Shown: positions 38,280-48,055, counted from the first letter of the stretch. The stretch: 64,000 nt of DNA from Lachnospiraceae bacterium (GCA_002892395.1 NBBL01000004.1:1-64000); one strand, 5' to 3'. Numbers and translations: made by a program. The notes: a model not told the origin generated them from the letters alone.

Positions 38280-39719
38280 TTAAGCCCTAGACATCAATAC
38301 TACACTCTCGACATGCCCGGTCTGCGGAAACATATCCACCGGCTGCACATCGGTCAGTACATAGCCTCCGTCTGCCAGCAGGTACTTCAAATCGCGAGCA
38401 AGGGTTGCGGAGTCACAGCTGACATACACAATGCGCTTCGGCTCCATCTCCCTCATGGTTCGGAGACATCGCTCGTCGCAGCCCTTCCGCGGCGGATCAA
38501 CCACAATGACATCGGCCCGCTCGCCTGTCCTTCCATATTCGCGGGGAAGAATCTCCTCTGCCTTTCCCACAAAAAATACGGCGTTGTCGATTCCGTTTCG
38601 CGCTGCATTTCTTTTTGCGTCCGCAATGGCCTGCGGCACAATTTCCACACCGCGCACAGCCTTGGCCTTCTTTGCGAGGAAAAGGGAGATGGTGCCGATG
38701 CCGCAGTAGAGATCCCACACCAGCTCTGTTCCGCTGAGATTCGCATAATGAAGCGCCGTTTCGTACAGCTTCCTGGTCTGTATGGGATTTACCTGATAAA
38801 AGGACTGGGCAGACAGCGCAAACTCCACCTCGCCGATGCGGTCATGAATCACACCCGATCCCGCCAGAATTTTGGTGCGTTTTCCCAGGATCACATTGCT
38901 TCGTTCCGTATTGATGTTTTGAACAACGGTGGTCACCGCCGGAAACTGCATCAGCGCTTCTGCCAGCTCCTGCAAAGCCCCGTGCCTCGCCTCCTCTACA
39001 TTGGTGACAAGACAGACCATCATTTCCCCGCTGCAAAAGCCTTTCCGAATCAGAATGTGGCGCACAAAGCCCTCTCCCGTGGTCTCTTGGTACGGCAAGA
39101 TCTGATTGCGTTTCATCCAGGAAAGCACGGCGTCGCGAAGAGGTCCGTTTTCCTTCACGCCGATGAGGCAGTCCGCGCAGGGAATAATCCGATGGGAGCC
39201 GCCGGCATAAAAGCCTGCCACAGGCAGACCGTCCCCATCGCTTCCCACGGGAAGCTGCGCTTTGTTTCGATAACGAAAGGGAAATTCCATCCCGATGATC
39301 GGATGCACAGAAACATGTGTTAAATCAAGTCCGCCGATGCGAAGCAAATTGTTTCTCAGCGTTTGTTCCTTTATGCGAAGCTGTGCCTCGTAGTTCATCA
39401 TCTGAAGCGTACATCCACCGCAGGTCAAGGCGACAGGGCAGGGCGGAGAGATGCGGTTTTCACTGGGGCGAAGGACCTTCTGAAGCCGGGCATAGCCGTA
39501 ATTCTTTTTTACCTTCATCACCGTCGCCCTGACCCGATCCCCCGGCACTGTATTCCGAATGAACCAAAGAAAGGCATCGGTTCGACCGATCCCTTCCCCC
39601 TCTGTTCCCAGATCTGTGATTTCCAATTCGATTTCCTGATTCTTTCGGTACATGCCGCTTCCTGTATCTCCCATACCTCCGGGACCCTTACTCCGCTTCA
39701 CGCCTGATTTCCCCCTCAT
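38280..39719 (-). CDS. rlmD: 23S rRNA (uracil-5-)-methyltransferase RlmD/RumA
   Basis: 479 residues. N-terminal TRAM domain (IELEITDLGTEGEGIGR); Cys cluster for the Fe-S centre (CPVALTCGGCTLQ ... IPCADC); SAM motifs LYCGIGTISLFLAKKA; catalytic DPPRKGCDE and YVSCDSATLARDL with nucleophilic Cys. Makes m5U in 23S rRNA. The start at 39719 has AAGGAG upstream; a shorter start MYRKNQEIE exists. Its last 11 codons form the attB/attR for the element stack, and the frame is kept. Confidence 0.93.
   Translation of the reverse strand: MRGKSGVKRSKGPGGMGDTGSGMYRKNQEIELEITDLGTEGEGIGRTDAFLWFIRNTVPGDRVRATVMKVKKNYGYARLQKVLRPSENRISPPCPVALTCGGCTLQMMNYEAQLRIKEQTLRNNLLRIGGLDLTHVSVHPIIGMEFPFRYRNKAQLPVGSDGDGLPVAGFYAGGSHRIIPCADCLIGVKENGPLRDAVLSWMKRNQILPYQETTGEGFVRHILIRKGFCSGEMMVCLVTNVEEARHGALQELAEALMQFPAVTTVVQNINTERSNVILGKRTKILAGSGVIHDRIGEVEFALSAQSFYQVNPIQTRKLYETALHYANLSGTELVWDLYCGIGTISLFLAKKAKAVRGVEIVPQAIADAKRNAARNGIDNAVFFVGKAEEILPREYGRTGERADVIVVDPPRKGCDERCLRTMREMEPKRIVYVSCDSATLARDLKYLLADGGYVLTDVQPVDMFPQTGHVESVVLMSRA
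38283..38315 (-). other. att site in the rlmD 3' end
   Basis: GACATCAATACTACACTCTCGACATG (38287-38312) encodes HVESVVLMS on the minus strand. The aligned copies at 18367-18400 and 21573-21600 identify it as an integration site for serine integrases. Confidence 0.75.
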
Positions 39720-39862
39720 GGATCTCCTTTTTATTCCATTTCAGCCGCCCCGGAACTCGCGAAGCGTCGCCTCCAATCTCCGCAGGTCCGATCCTTCGTG
39801 CTTCTTCGATTCTGCTTGTTTCTTCCTATGCCGTGTCCGGCGTCCTCCGTCCTCGCGCTTTC

Positions 39863-40807
39863 TTATTCTGAGGTCTTTCTGACATTGCTGTCCAAAAATC
39901 GGTTAAAGCCAAGCCACCCGTTATTGTTTCCTGCCTGCATCAGAACCTCCTTAAAGGTCTCCAGCTTCGCATCGGCATTATCCGCCAGATTCAATGCCAT
40001 GGCTTCAATCAGCGCCGGCTTTTTGGGAGAACCGAATTCATATTCTCCATGGTGCGAGATCATACAGTGCAGGAGCTCTGTCTCCCTCTTTTCCGGAAAA
40101 CCGGGAATTCGTTTGATCTGTTCTCTCAGCATTTCGCATCCGATCACAATATGACCGAGAAGCTGTCCCTCATCTGTGTAGCTGTTTTCCGGAAAAGCCG
40201 AGAGCTCCCTCACCTTGCCGATGTCGTGGCAAAGTGCTGCCGTCACTAACAGATCGTGATTCAGAATCGGATAATTCTGACTGTAATACTCACAGAGCCG
40301 CGCCACGCTGAGCGTGTGCTCCATCAATCCGCCCACAAACCCATGGTGAACGCTCTTTGCGGCAGAGCTGAAGCGGAATTTCTTTTGAAATTCCTCATCC
40401 TCCAGAAAAAGCCCGCGAAGGAGGCGGTTCAGGTGCTCTTCCTTGACAGAGGCAATGATGCGCTTCAATTCCGCCATCATGTCGTCCGCATTTCTGGAAG
40501 AGACAGGCAGATAATCGGAGGGAACGTATTCCCCTTCCTCTGCGCGCCGAATTCTTCTGACATTCAGCTGGAGATTGTTGTTGAATCGGGTGACGTCGGC
40601 ATCGACAGCCACATAGTCCGCTGCCTCGAACTCCCCGATCCCCGGATTTCCGGGATCCCATATTTTGGCGTCCACACTCCCGGTCTTATCCTGGAGCACC
40701 AGACTCTCATACTCCTTTCCGCTTTTCGTCAAAAAGGTGGATTTCTGCCGACACAAATACACCTCGGAAATGTGCATATTTTCATGTAACGTTGCAATCG
40801 CTCTCAT
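39863..40807 (-). CDS. yhaM: 3'-5' exoribonuclease YhaM-type (OB + HD)
   Basis: 314 residues. N-terminal OB fold (YLCRQKSTFLTKSGKEYESLVLQDKTGSVDAKIWD). HD domain: HHGFVGGLMEHTLSVARLCEYY, AALCHDIGK, and ISHHGEYEFGSPKKP. All metal ligands present. Shortens RNA, and DNA in some species. The gene follows rlmD in the same direction with a 143-bp gap that holds nothing recognisable. Confidence 0.88.
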   Translation of the reverse strand: MRAIATLHENMHISEVYLCRQKSTFLTKSGKEYESLVLQDKTGSVDAKIWDPGNPGIGEFEAADYVAVDADVTRFNNNLQLNVRRIRRAEEGEYVPSDYLPVSSRNADDMMAELKRIIASVKEEHLNRLLRGLFLEDEEFQKKFRFSSAAKSVHHGFVGGLMEHTLSVARLCEYYSQNYPILNHDLLVTAALCHDIGKVRELSAFPENSYTDEGQLLGHIVIGCEMLREQIKRIPGFPEKRETELLHCMISHHGEYEFGSPKKPALIEAMALNLADNADAKLETFKEVLMQAGNNNGWLGFNRFLDSNVRKTSE

Positions 40808-40827
40808 GCTGCTCTCTCTTTCTAATG

Positions 40828-42228
40828 CTACCGGGCGCCCATCGTCAGCTGATAGCGGATCAGGGCATAGCGCTCTCTTCCGTTTCTCATCACTTCCACC
40901 GTCGTCGCTGCATCTGCGCCCACCTGCGCCAGCGCCGCCGTATATTCGCGCATGGAGGTGACTTTCTTCCCGCCGATCGCCACAAGGATGTCTCCGGGCT
41001 GTATGCCCGCCTCGTAAGCAGGGCTGTTCTTTTTCTCTTCTATGACATAAATTCCGGAAGGAATCCCTTGTGCTTCCTGCTCCTTCCGGACAGCGGTTCC
41101 TTTGATTCCCAGATACGGAGAAGCCTGTCCGTTGATCATTCGCTCCAGAACATCCTTGAAATCGGAAATTCCAAGGAGCGCCGTGTGGGGAATGCGGGCG
41201 TCTGAAAGCACGTCGGTTGCCCAGCCCACCAGCTCTCCGTCACTGTTCAGAACCCACGTCCCGCCGGCTGCATTTCCTGCGCAGTCCACATAAATAAGCG
41301 ACGCCAGACCGTCGGTCACATTGACCCCGTTGGTAATATTCGAGATCATGCCGTAATCCGCCGAATGGACAATGCCCAGCGGAGCGCCTACCGCCATGAC
41401 AAGGTCGCCGCGGCGAAGGCGATAGGAGCTTCCCAGCGGAAGTGCCTCCACGGTATCCAGCAATCCCCGGTTTTCCTCCGTGATCGGAAGAGAGAGCACC
41501 GCAAGTCCGGTGGGAATGTCCCGGCATTTCACCGAGGCGCTCATGGAGTTCCCCCGCTGAAAGTGCACAGTCAGTGCATCCGCGCCGTTGACTGCCTCCG
41601 CTGTGGTGAGAAGCAGAAGCTCTCCTCCGGTCTTTGCAATCACCACGCCGGAGTACACACCCTCCGTCTGAATGGAATTATCGAACCAATCCTTTCCTTC
41701 CTTTAAGTGTGTGACGGATGCAACGGAATTATCCGCCAGGTTAACTGCCTCCTGCAGGCGGCTGCTCAGGGCTACCAGGTCTTCCATGGAAAGCGAACGG
41801 GCTTCCGACTCCGATGTGACGGGTGCTGCTGTACCCGGAGCTTCCCCTGCACTCGCTGCCTCCGCCGTCCCGTCAGTCCGTGTTTCATTTGCTCCCGCGC
41901 CCTTTTCCGTTTCTCTTCCCGCTGCCTCCGAAGCCGCCTCCGATCCTCCCTGTTCCTTACTCTCTGCCGCCGTCTCTGTCTCATCCCGTCCGATGTGAAA
42001 CGGCTCTTCCAAGTGATTCCCCTCCCCTTGGAACGGAATCAGGTGTAATCTGGTAATCAGTGCCGACGCAGTCAAAACCGCTGTTGCCGTAAACACCAGT
42101 GAGACCAGCATCGTCTTTCCTGCCAGCTTCAGCATTCTTTTCCCGCGATCATTTCGCCCCGTGATCTGCTGCGTAATAAATTCTCTCGATCTCTCCCCAT
42201 GATGATCCTGATTCGGTTTTTCCGCCAT
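40828..42228 (-). CDS. HtrA-like protein lacking the protease triad (membrane anchored, PDZ)
   Basis: 466 residues from the ATG at 42228 (GGAGG upstream). Membrane helix ~39-58; low-complexity Glu/Ala/Gly linker 80-144; trypsin-like domain ~150-345; PDZ ~370-460 (YVIEEKKNSPAYEAGIQPGDILVAIGGKKV). Against HtrA, the His site is TTAEAV (208-213), the Asp site is TGLAVL (240-245), and GNSGGP is GNAAGG (318-323). All three catalytic residues are gone while the fold appears kept, so it is a pseudo-protease, probably a peptide-binding sensor or adaptor. Confidence 0.85.
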   Translation of the reverse strand: MAEKPNQDHHGERSREFITQQITGRNDRGKRMLKLAGKTMLVSLVFTATAVLTASALITRLHLIPFQGEGNHLEEPFHIGRDETETAAESKEQGGSEAASEAAGRETEKGAGANETRTDGTAEAASAGEAPGTAAPVTSESEARSLSMEDLVALSSRLQEAVNLADNSVASVTHLKEGKDWFDNSIQTEGVYSGVVIAKTGGELLLLTTAEAVNGADALTVHFQRGNSMSASVKCRDIPTGLAVLSLPITEENRGLLDTVEALPLGSSYRLRRGDLVMAVGAPLGIVHSADYGMISNITNGVNVTDGLASLIYVDCAGNAAGGTWVLNSDGELVGWATDVLSDARIPHTALLGISDFKDVLERMINGQASPYLGIKGTAVRKEQEAQGIPSGIYVIEEKKNSPAYEAGIQPGDILVAIGGKKVTSMREYTAALAQVGADAATTVEVMRNGRERYALIRYQLTMGAR

Positions 42229-42402
42229 TGACTGTCCTCCGCTGCCGGAATCCCTTCGCATTGTCTCTGAAAGCACCGATAATTCATGATAAATCCGAAT
42301 TTCAGTATACCATAAAATCCCTCCCGCATACGAGGGCTTTCTGTGTTATACTGCAAATCAGAATATAGGGTGAGCATGGGCACAGACCGAGGTTTGGATT
42401 AC

Positions 42403-44778
42403 ATGAATAAAAAAGCACTACACGTACTGGAATACGCAAAAATAATTGATCGGCTTGTTTCTCTGGCGCACAGCGCCCCGGGGAAGCGTCTCTGCCGCGA
42501 ATTGCTGCCGTCGGTTGAGCTTTCTGCCATACAAAAGGCGCAGCGGGAGACCACAGACGCTGCCGCCAGGATTCGCACGAAGGGGCATCCCGGTTTCGGA
42601 GCGCTCCGGGATATTCGTCCTTCTCTGGTGCGCCTGAATGTGGGAGCTTCTCTTTCCCTTTCGGAGTTGTCCCAGATTGCCTCCCTGCTGGAATCCGCCG
42701 AACAAAATCGAAGCTACGGCTTTCATGAAGAGGAGGAGGTGCTTCCGGATTCTCTGGAGGAATACTTTGCATCTCTGGATCCCCTTCCTTCTGTTCTCCA
42801 CGAATTGAGGCGCTGCATCCTGTCGGAGAACGAAATTTCAGACCATGCTTCCCCTGAGCTGCACCAGCTCAGAAAGCAGCTTGGCGCCATGGACGAGCGC
42901 ATGCGAAATGAGCTGAATGCTGCGTTAAACCAATATCGAAGCTGCCTTATGGAGCAAGTCGTCACCATGCGGGACGGAAGCTACTGTCTCGCGGTAAAAA
43001 GTGAATTTAAAAATAAGGTTCAGGGCATGATTCACGATCAGAGTGCCACGGGATCCACCATTTTTATCGAGCCTCTCGCCGCCATTCGCATCAACAATGA
43101 GCGACGGGAGCTGGAACTCAGGGAGCAGCGGGAAATCTCCGAAATTTTGAGACGCCTGAGTCTTCTTCTCGCCCCTGAGGCAACGCATCTTGAGGCCAAC
43201 CTAACGCTTCTCGCCCACCTGGACTTTGTCTTTGCCAAGGCCAAACTCTCTCAGCAGATGGAGGGCAGCGAGCCCGCCTTCAACACCGACGGAATCCTGG
43301 AAATCAAAGACGCACGTCACCCCCTGATTCCGAAGGAGCAGGTGGTTCCGATCTCCATCCGCCTGGGGGACGGCTTTGATCTTCTCATTGTGACCGGCCC
43401 CAATACCGGCGGAAAAACCGTATCGCTGAAGACAGTGGGGCTGTTCACGCTGATGGGGCAGGCGGGGCTTCACATTCCCGCCTTTCAGGGGAGCAGGCTC
43501 GCCGTCTTCCGGAATGTCTTTGCGGATATCGGCGACGAACAAAGCATTGAGCAATCTCTGTCCACCTTTTCCGGCCACATGAAGCAGGTCGTGGAAATTC
43601 TGGAAAAAGCAGATGCAGATTCTCTCTGTCTCTTCGATGAACTCGGTGCGGGAACGGATCCCACAGAGGGCGCTGCCCTTGCCACCTCCATTCTCTCCTT
43701 CCTGCACAGCATGAAAATTCGGACGGTTGCGACGACGCATTACAGTGAGCTTAAGGTCTATGCCCTCTCCACCCCCGGCGTGGAAAATGCCTGCTGTGAA
43801 TTTGATGTGGAGACCCTTCGCCCCACCTACCGCATCCTGATCGGCGTCCCCGGAAAATCCAACGCCTTCGCGATTTCAAAAAAACTGGGGCTCCCGAGCC
43901 ATATTATCGAGGACGCCAAAACATATATTGAAAAAAATGACGCCGCCTTTGAGGATCTGCTCACAAAGCTGGAGGCAGACCGCAGCACCATTGAAAAGGA
44001 GCGGCTGCAAATCGACCGCTACCGGAAAGAAATCGAGCAGTTAAAATCCCGCTATGAACAACAGGATGAGACCATCGAGACCAAAAAAGAAAAAATTCTG
44101 AGCCGGGCAAAGAAAGAGGCGGAGCAGATTCTGGCGGAGGCAAAGGAAACTGCAGATGACTCCATCCGTCGCATCAACCGCCTGACCGACGATTCCGGTC
44201 TCATGCGGGCGCTGGAAAAGGAGCGAAGCCGCATTCGGGAGAATTTAAAGCGGGTGGAAAAGACGGAGCGTGCTCTTAAGCCCGCTTCCGTGAAGAAACC
44301 GGCCGCGCCGCCAAAGCTTACCCTGGGCGACAGTGTCCGCGTCATCAGCATGAATCACCGCGCCATCGTTTCCTCTCTGCCGGACAGAAACGGCAAGCTG
44401 TTTGTCCGCATGGGGATCCTTCGCACCCAGGTCAGCCTGGATGACATTGTGCGAATCGAGGAAGAATCGGGCATCGGTCAGCAAAAGTCGGCTCGCGGCC
44501 CGCTGTCTTCCCCTTCTTTTTCCAAAGCGGCGAACATTTCCCCTGAGATCAATCTCATCGGTCTCACGGTCGATGAAGCCATCCCAGAATTGGATAAGTA
44601 CCTGGACGATGCCTTACTTTCGCATCTGGGGGCTGTCCGAGTCATTCACGGGCGGGGAACCGGTGCGCTGAAAAAGGGAATTCATGCGTGGCTCCGTAAG
44701 CAAGGTTATATCAAATCGTTCAAACAGGCGGCATACGATGACGGCGGGGAGGCTGTCACGATTGTCAGCTTTAAGTGA
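42403..44778 (+). CDS. mutS2: MutS2 (MutSB) with Smr endonuclease domain
   Basis: 791 residues from the ATG at 42403. Core and clamp helices are followed by the ATPase: Walker A GPNTGGKTVSLK, Walker B LFDELGAGTDPTEGAAL, ATTHYSELK. Then a long coiled coil (~515-640), KOW-like part, and C-terminal Smr domain (INLIGLTVDEAIPELDKYLDDA..VIHGRGTGALKKGI). Acts on collided ribosomes and on recombination intermediates in Firmicutes. Divergent from the pseudo-protease, 12 bp before the response regulator. Confidence 0.93.
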   Translation: MNKKALHVLEYAKIIDRLVSLAHSAPGKRLCRELLPSVELSAIQKAQRETTDAAARIRTKGHPGFGALRDIRPSLVRLNVGASLSLSELSQIASLLESAEQNRSYGFHEEEEVLPDSLEEYFASLDPLPSVLHELRRCILSENEISDHASPELHQLRKQLGAMDERMRNELNAALNQYRSCLMEQVVTMRDGSYCLAVKSEFKNKVQGMIHDQSATGSTIFIEPLAAIRINNERRELELREQREISEILRRLSLLLAPEATHLEANLTLLAHLDFVFAKAKLSQQMEGSEPAFNTDGILEIKDARHPLIPKEQVVPISIRLGDGFDLLIVTGPNTGGKTVSLKTVGLFTLMGQAGLHIPAFQGSRLAVFRNVFADIGDEQSIEQSLSTFSGHMKQVVEILEKADADSLCLFDELGAGTDPTEGAALATSILSFLHSMKIRTVATTHYSELKVYALSTPGVENACCEFDVETLRPTYRILIGVPGKSNAFAISKKLGLPSHIIEDAKTYIEKNDAAFEDLLTKLEADRSTIEKERLQIDRYRKEIEQLKSRYEQQDETIETKKEKILSRAKKEAEQILAEAKETADDSIRRINRLTDDSGLMRALEKERSRIRENLKRVEKTERALKPASVKKPAAPPKLTLGDSVRVISMNHRAIVSSLPDRNGKLFVRMGILRTQVSLDDIVRIEEESGIGQQKSARGPLSSPSFSKAANISPEINLIGLTVDEAIPELDKYLDDALLSHLGAVRVIHGRGTGALKKGIHAWLRKQGYIKSFKQAAYDDGGEAVTIVSFK

Positions 44779-44790
44779 GGAGCGGAATCT

Positions 44791-45495
44791 ATGGCTGAAA
44801 AGCAGAAAATACTGATTGTAGACGACGACGAAAATATTGCGGAGCTTATTTCGCTCTATCTGATGAAGGAGTGTTACGAAACCCGTATTGTGACCGACGG
44901 AGAGGCTGCGCTTCGGGTGTTTCCGGAATTTCTTCCGAACCTGATTCTTCTGGATCTCATGCTTCCCGGTATCGATGGCTACCAGGTCTGTCGGGAAATT
45001 CGAACCAAATCACCGGTTCCGATCATCATGCTCTCGGCGAAGGGAGAGGTGTTTGACAAGGTGCTGGGGCTGGAGCTGGGGGCAGATGACTACATGGTGA
45101 AGCCCTTTGATTCCAAGGAGCTGGTGGCCCGTGTCAAGGCAGTGCTCCGACGCTTCCAGCAGGTAAAAGCCGTGCCCGCTCCGGAGGAGACCCAGAGCGA
45201 AATCGTGCATTACACGGACCTTACCATCAACCTCACCAACTACTCCGTGACCTATCTCGGTGCTGCTGTGGAAATGCCTCCGAAGGAGCTGGAGCTCTTT
45301 TATTTTCTTGCCTCCCACCCGAATCAGGTTTTTACCAGAGAGCAGCTTCTCGATCACATCTGGGGGTATGAATACGCCGGTGATACCCGCACGGTGGATG
45401 TCCACATCAAGCGTCTCCGTGAAAAGATCAAAGACAGGGGAAACTGGTCTCTCACAACCGTCTGGGGAGTCGGCTATAAATTCAATGTGAACTGA
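44791..45495 (+). CDS. OmpR/PhoB-family response regulator
   Basis: 234 residues. Receiver domain with phosphoacceptor Asp55 (LILLDLMLPG), acidic pocket VDDDE, Lys in MVKPFDSKEL. Winged-helix output domain (PPKELELFYFLASHPNQVFTREQLLDHIWG, TVDVHIKRLREKI). GGAGCGG precedes the start. Paired with the histidine kinase 30 bp downstream; target genes unknown, possibly the wall proteins that follow. Confidence 0.92.
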   Translation: MAEKQKILIVDDDENIAELISLYLMKECYETRIVTDGEAALRVFPEFLPNLILLDLMLPGIDGYQVCREIRTKSPVPIIMLSAKGEVFDKVLGLELGADDYMVKPFDSKELVARVKAVLRRFQQVKAVPAPEETQSEIVHYTDLTINLTNYSVTYLGAAVEMPPKELELFYFLASHPNQVFTREQLLDHIWGYEYAGDTRTVDVHIKRLREKIKDRGNWSLTTVWGVGYKFNVN

Positions 45496-45525
45496 TGACC
45501 GCGCAAACGGTGGGAGCCATGGCCT

Positions 45526-46932
45526 ATGAAACACTCGTTGTACCTTAAATTTCTACTTTGCTATCTGTTCTTCGGCATCACGGGCTTTGTCGCAGTTGCG
45601 ACCCTGTCCTCCCGCCTCACCTACAGCTATTTGACCCGTTCCAGAAGCCGAACCCTTTACGACGAGGCAAGCCTCATCGCTTCCACCTACTCCACCGTCT
45701 ATCAAGGGGAGGACATTCCCATCGCCAATGCCTATCCTCAGCTCCGCGCAGTCGCAACGTATCTTCAGGCGCAGATTTGGGTGATGGATCGAAACGGTTC
45801 TGTTCTGGTGGATTCTGAGGGGAAGCGGGACGATGACGTCATTCCGAATTTCGATCCGACCGCCACGGGAAACCGGTCTTATATGACCGGAACCTACTTC
45901 GGCTCCTTCCCCTACCCCGTGCTGAGCGTATCCGCTCCCATTACCGGAAATTACCGCACCCACGGATATGTGGTAATTCACCTCCCGATGGAGGAGGTGC
46001 AAAGCAGTGCAAATGAAATTCTAAATATCGTCTACATCACCTTCGGCATCGTCTTCCTGCTTTCCCTCTCCATCCTTCTTGTATTCGGGCTGATCGTGTA
46101 CCGCCCGCTCAAGGCAATCACGGAGGGAGCCAGACAGTTTGCAGACGGCACACTTTCCTACCGGATCCACATCTCATCCCGGGACGAAATGGGGTACCTC
46201 GCCGATACCATGAACTACATGGCAGACCGCCTTGAGCGCTCCGAGGAGGATGAGCGAAAATTCATTCAGAATGTCTCCCACGACTTTCGCTCCCCTCTCA
46301 CCTCCATCAAGGGCTTCCTGGAGGCGATCCTGGACGGCACCATTCCCACCGAGATGCGGGAAAAGTACCTGCGCCGTGTCATTGATGAGGCCGATCGTCT
46401 GACCAAGCTCACCCAGGGCATGCTAACCCTGAACTCGCTGGACTCCGGCCGCAGGCTGTCCCGCAGTAATTTTGACATCAACCGCACCATCCGGGCCACT
46501 GCGGAAAGCTTTGAGGTTCAGTGCACGGAGAAAAAACTGCACTTCAATCTGCGCTTCGATGTGGAGCAGGAAATGGTCTTCGCCGATTACGAAAAAATTC
46601 AGCAGGTTCTCTACAACCTGACCGATAACGCCATCAAGTTTTCTGACGTCGGCGGTGAAATCGACATTCAAAGCTATGAAAACCGGGGACGTGTGTTTGT
46701 GTCGGTCAAGGATCACGGCTGCGGAATCTCAAAAAAGGACCGGGGACGTGTGTTCGATCGGTTTTACAAATCCGACCAGTCCCGGGGAAAGGATAAAAAA
46801 GGAACCGGTCTCGGTCTTTCCATCGTCCGGGAAATCATTCAGGCCCACGGAGAGAACATAGATTTGATCAGCACAGAGGGAGTGGGATCCGAATTTATTT
46901 TTTCTCTTCCAAAAGCAGAGGAGACCCTTTAA
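45526..46932 (+). CDS. Sensor histidine kinase
   Basis: 468 residues. Membrane helices ~8-28 and ~165-190 flank an extracellular sensor of ~135 residues. HAMP follows (YRPLKAITEGARQFADGTLSYRI). HisKA has His in NVSHDFRSPLTSIKG. HATPase_c has NLTDNAIKFS, DHGCGISKKD and GTGLGLSIVREI. Complete. Acts with the preceding regulator. Confidence 0.92.
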   Translation: MKHSLYLKFLLCYLFFGITGFVAVATLSSRLTYSYLTRSRSRTLYDEASLIASTYSTVYQGEDIPIANAYPQLRAVATYLQAQIWVMDRNGSVLVDSEGKRDDDVIPNFDPTATGNRSYMTGTYFGSFPYPVLSVSAPITGNYRTHGYVVIHLPMEEVQSSANEILNIVYITFGIVFLLSLSILLVFGLIVYRPLKAITEGARQFADGTLSYRIHISSRDEMGYLADTMNYMADRLERSEEDERKFIQNVSHDFRSPLTSIKGFLEAILDGTIPTEMREKYLRRVIDEADRLTKLTQGMLTLNSLDSGRRLSRSNFDINRTIRATAESFEVQCTEKKLHFNLRFDVEQEMVFADYEKIQQVLYNLTDNAIKFSDVGGEIDIQSYENRGRVFVSVKDHGCGISKKDRGRVFDRFYKSDQSRGKDKKGTGLGLSIVREIIQAHGENIDLISTEGVGSEFIFSLPKAEETL

Positions 46933-46993
46933 GCCGCTGTTTTCTCTTGCTTCCATCTGGCGCAGGATCCCTCTTCTATGGTATACTGGATCT

Positions 46994-47017
46994 CGCCCGG
47001 TCACTTTGTGACCCGGC
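46994..47017 (+). terminator. Terminator-like hairpin after the two-component operon
   Basis: CCGGTCAC-TTT-GTGACCCGG, then TGTTTCTT. The T-run is short. Confidence 0.5.
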
Positions 47018-47094
47018 TGTTTCTTGACTCAGCTGCCTGACGACCCCCCGGTTCCTCGCAGCTTCCACATGTGTTTATTCAGGAGGACTTTTCT

Positions 47095-47880
47095 ATGAAG
47101 CAGTCAAAGCGTATTTTTTCTTTTCTTCTTTGTTGCGTTCTCATCTTCTCCGTGAGCTTCCCTTCGTTTGCAAAAAGAAATGAGGAGGAAGAGGAGGATT
47201 ACTCCGTCTCCGATGTCTATTTTGACATTTCGGACACAAAGGTTCTGGTGGGCTGGAGCGACGGCGAAAGCAAAACCAGCTACAGCGTCCAATTGTATAA
47301 AAGTCCGGACTTCACCGCCAAAAATAAAATCGGCGGCGCAGCTACCGTGCCCAACGGCGTTGAACTCTGTGACGTCACGGAAAAAGTGCTGAAGAAGGGC
47401 TCCGGAACCTACTATGCACTGGTCATGACCAAAAAAAGGCCAAAGGGCGGAGAGCCCGGCAGGGCATACGGCAAGACAACCATTTCCTCAGAGGATCTCT
47501 CCGATCTCAAGAAAAATCGTCCCTTGAATGACGCCAAAAAAGAGACGTCTCCGTTTCAAGGTGCGAAAACCGGGACAAATGGAGGACCCGGAACCTCTTC
47601 GCTCTTTTCCGGGCAGGGTACCCCTCACTGGGTCGCATTGAACGACGGGAAGTGGAGCTACCAAAAAGAAGACGGCAGCACGGCAGTCGGCTGGTATCTG
47701 GTCAACGGCAAGTGGTATTTCTCCGGAGAGGACGGCGTTATGCTCGCCTCCTCCTGGATTCGAAGTGCCACCGAGGAGAAGGTCTGGTACTATGTGGGGA
47801 CGGACGGTGCCATGCTTACCAATGCCACCACACCGGATCATTACACCGTAGACGCTGAGGGAAAATACCGGGAACCTTAA
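47095..47880 (+). CDS. Secreted protein with C-terminal wall-binding repeats (1)
   Basis: 261 residues from the ATG at 47095 (AGGAGG upstream). Signal peptide ~1-25 (RIFSFLLCCVLIFSVSFPSFA), an acidic stretch, a fibronectin-like beta domain (SDVYFDISDTKVLVGWSDGESK..SYSVQLYKS), a Gly/Pro-rich linker, then choline-binding-type repeats (GWYLVNGKWYFSGEDGVMLASSWI, VWYYVGTDGAML). Surface protein of unknown job. Its 3' end is duplicated downstream. Confidence 0.75.
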   Translation: MKQSKRIFSFLLCCVLIFSVSFPSFAKRNEEEEEDYSVSDVYFDISDTKVLVGWSDGESKTSYSVQLYKSPDFTAKNKIGGAATVPNGVELCDVTEKVLKKGSGTYYALVMTKKRPKGGEPGRAYGKTTISSEDLSDLKKNRPLNDAKKETSPFQGAKTGTNGGPGTSSLFSGQGTPHWVALNDGKWSYQKEDGSTAVGWYLVNGKWYFSGEDGVMLASSWIRSATEEKVWYYVGTDGAMLTNATTPDHYTVDAEGKYREP

Positions 47881-47950
47881 CGGTTTCTCCCGAATGTGGT
47901 ACAGAGGGAAAATACCGGGAACCTTAACGGTTTCTCCCGAATGTTATACG
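47857..47950 (+). repeat. 47-bp tandem duplication over the gene end
   Basis: GAGGGAAAATACCGGGAACC... starts at 47857 and again at 47904; the two units differ only near their ends. Each contains an imperfect hairpin (CCGGGAACC / GGTTTCTCCCG), so the 3' stem is doubled. Confidence 0.8.
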
Positions 47951-48055
47951 GATTGTAAGAGAAACGTAATTCAAAAGCGCTATGATTTTTCTTCCTGATC
48001 CGTTAGGATAATACCATAAAAATCATCACTGACACCCCCCAGGAAAGGTGGCACA

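Noticed and set aside
38313-39323. 336-codon plus-strand frame opposite rlmD
   Set aside because: Shadow of a GC-rich real gene; the minus strand holds all RlmD motifs.
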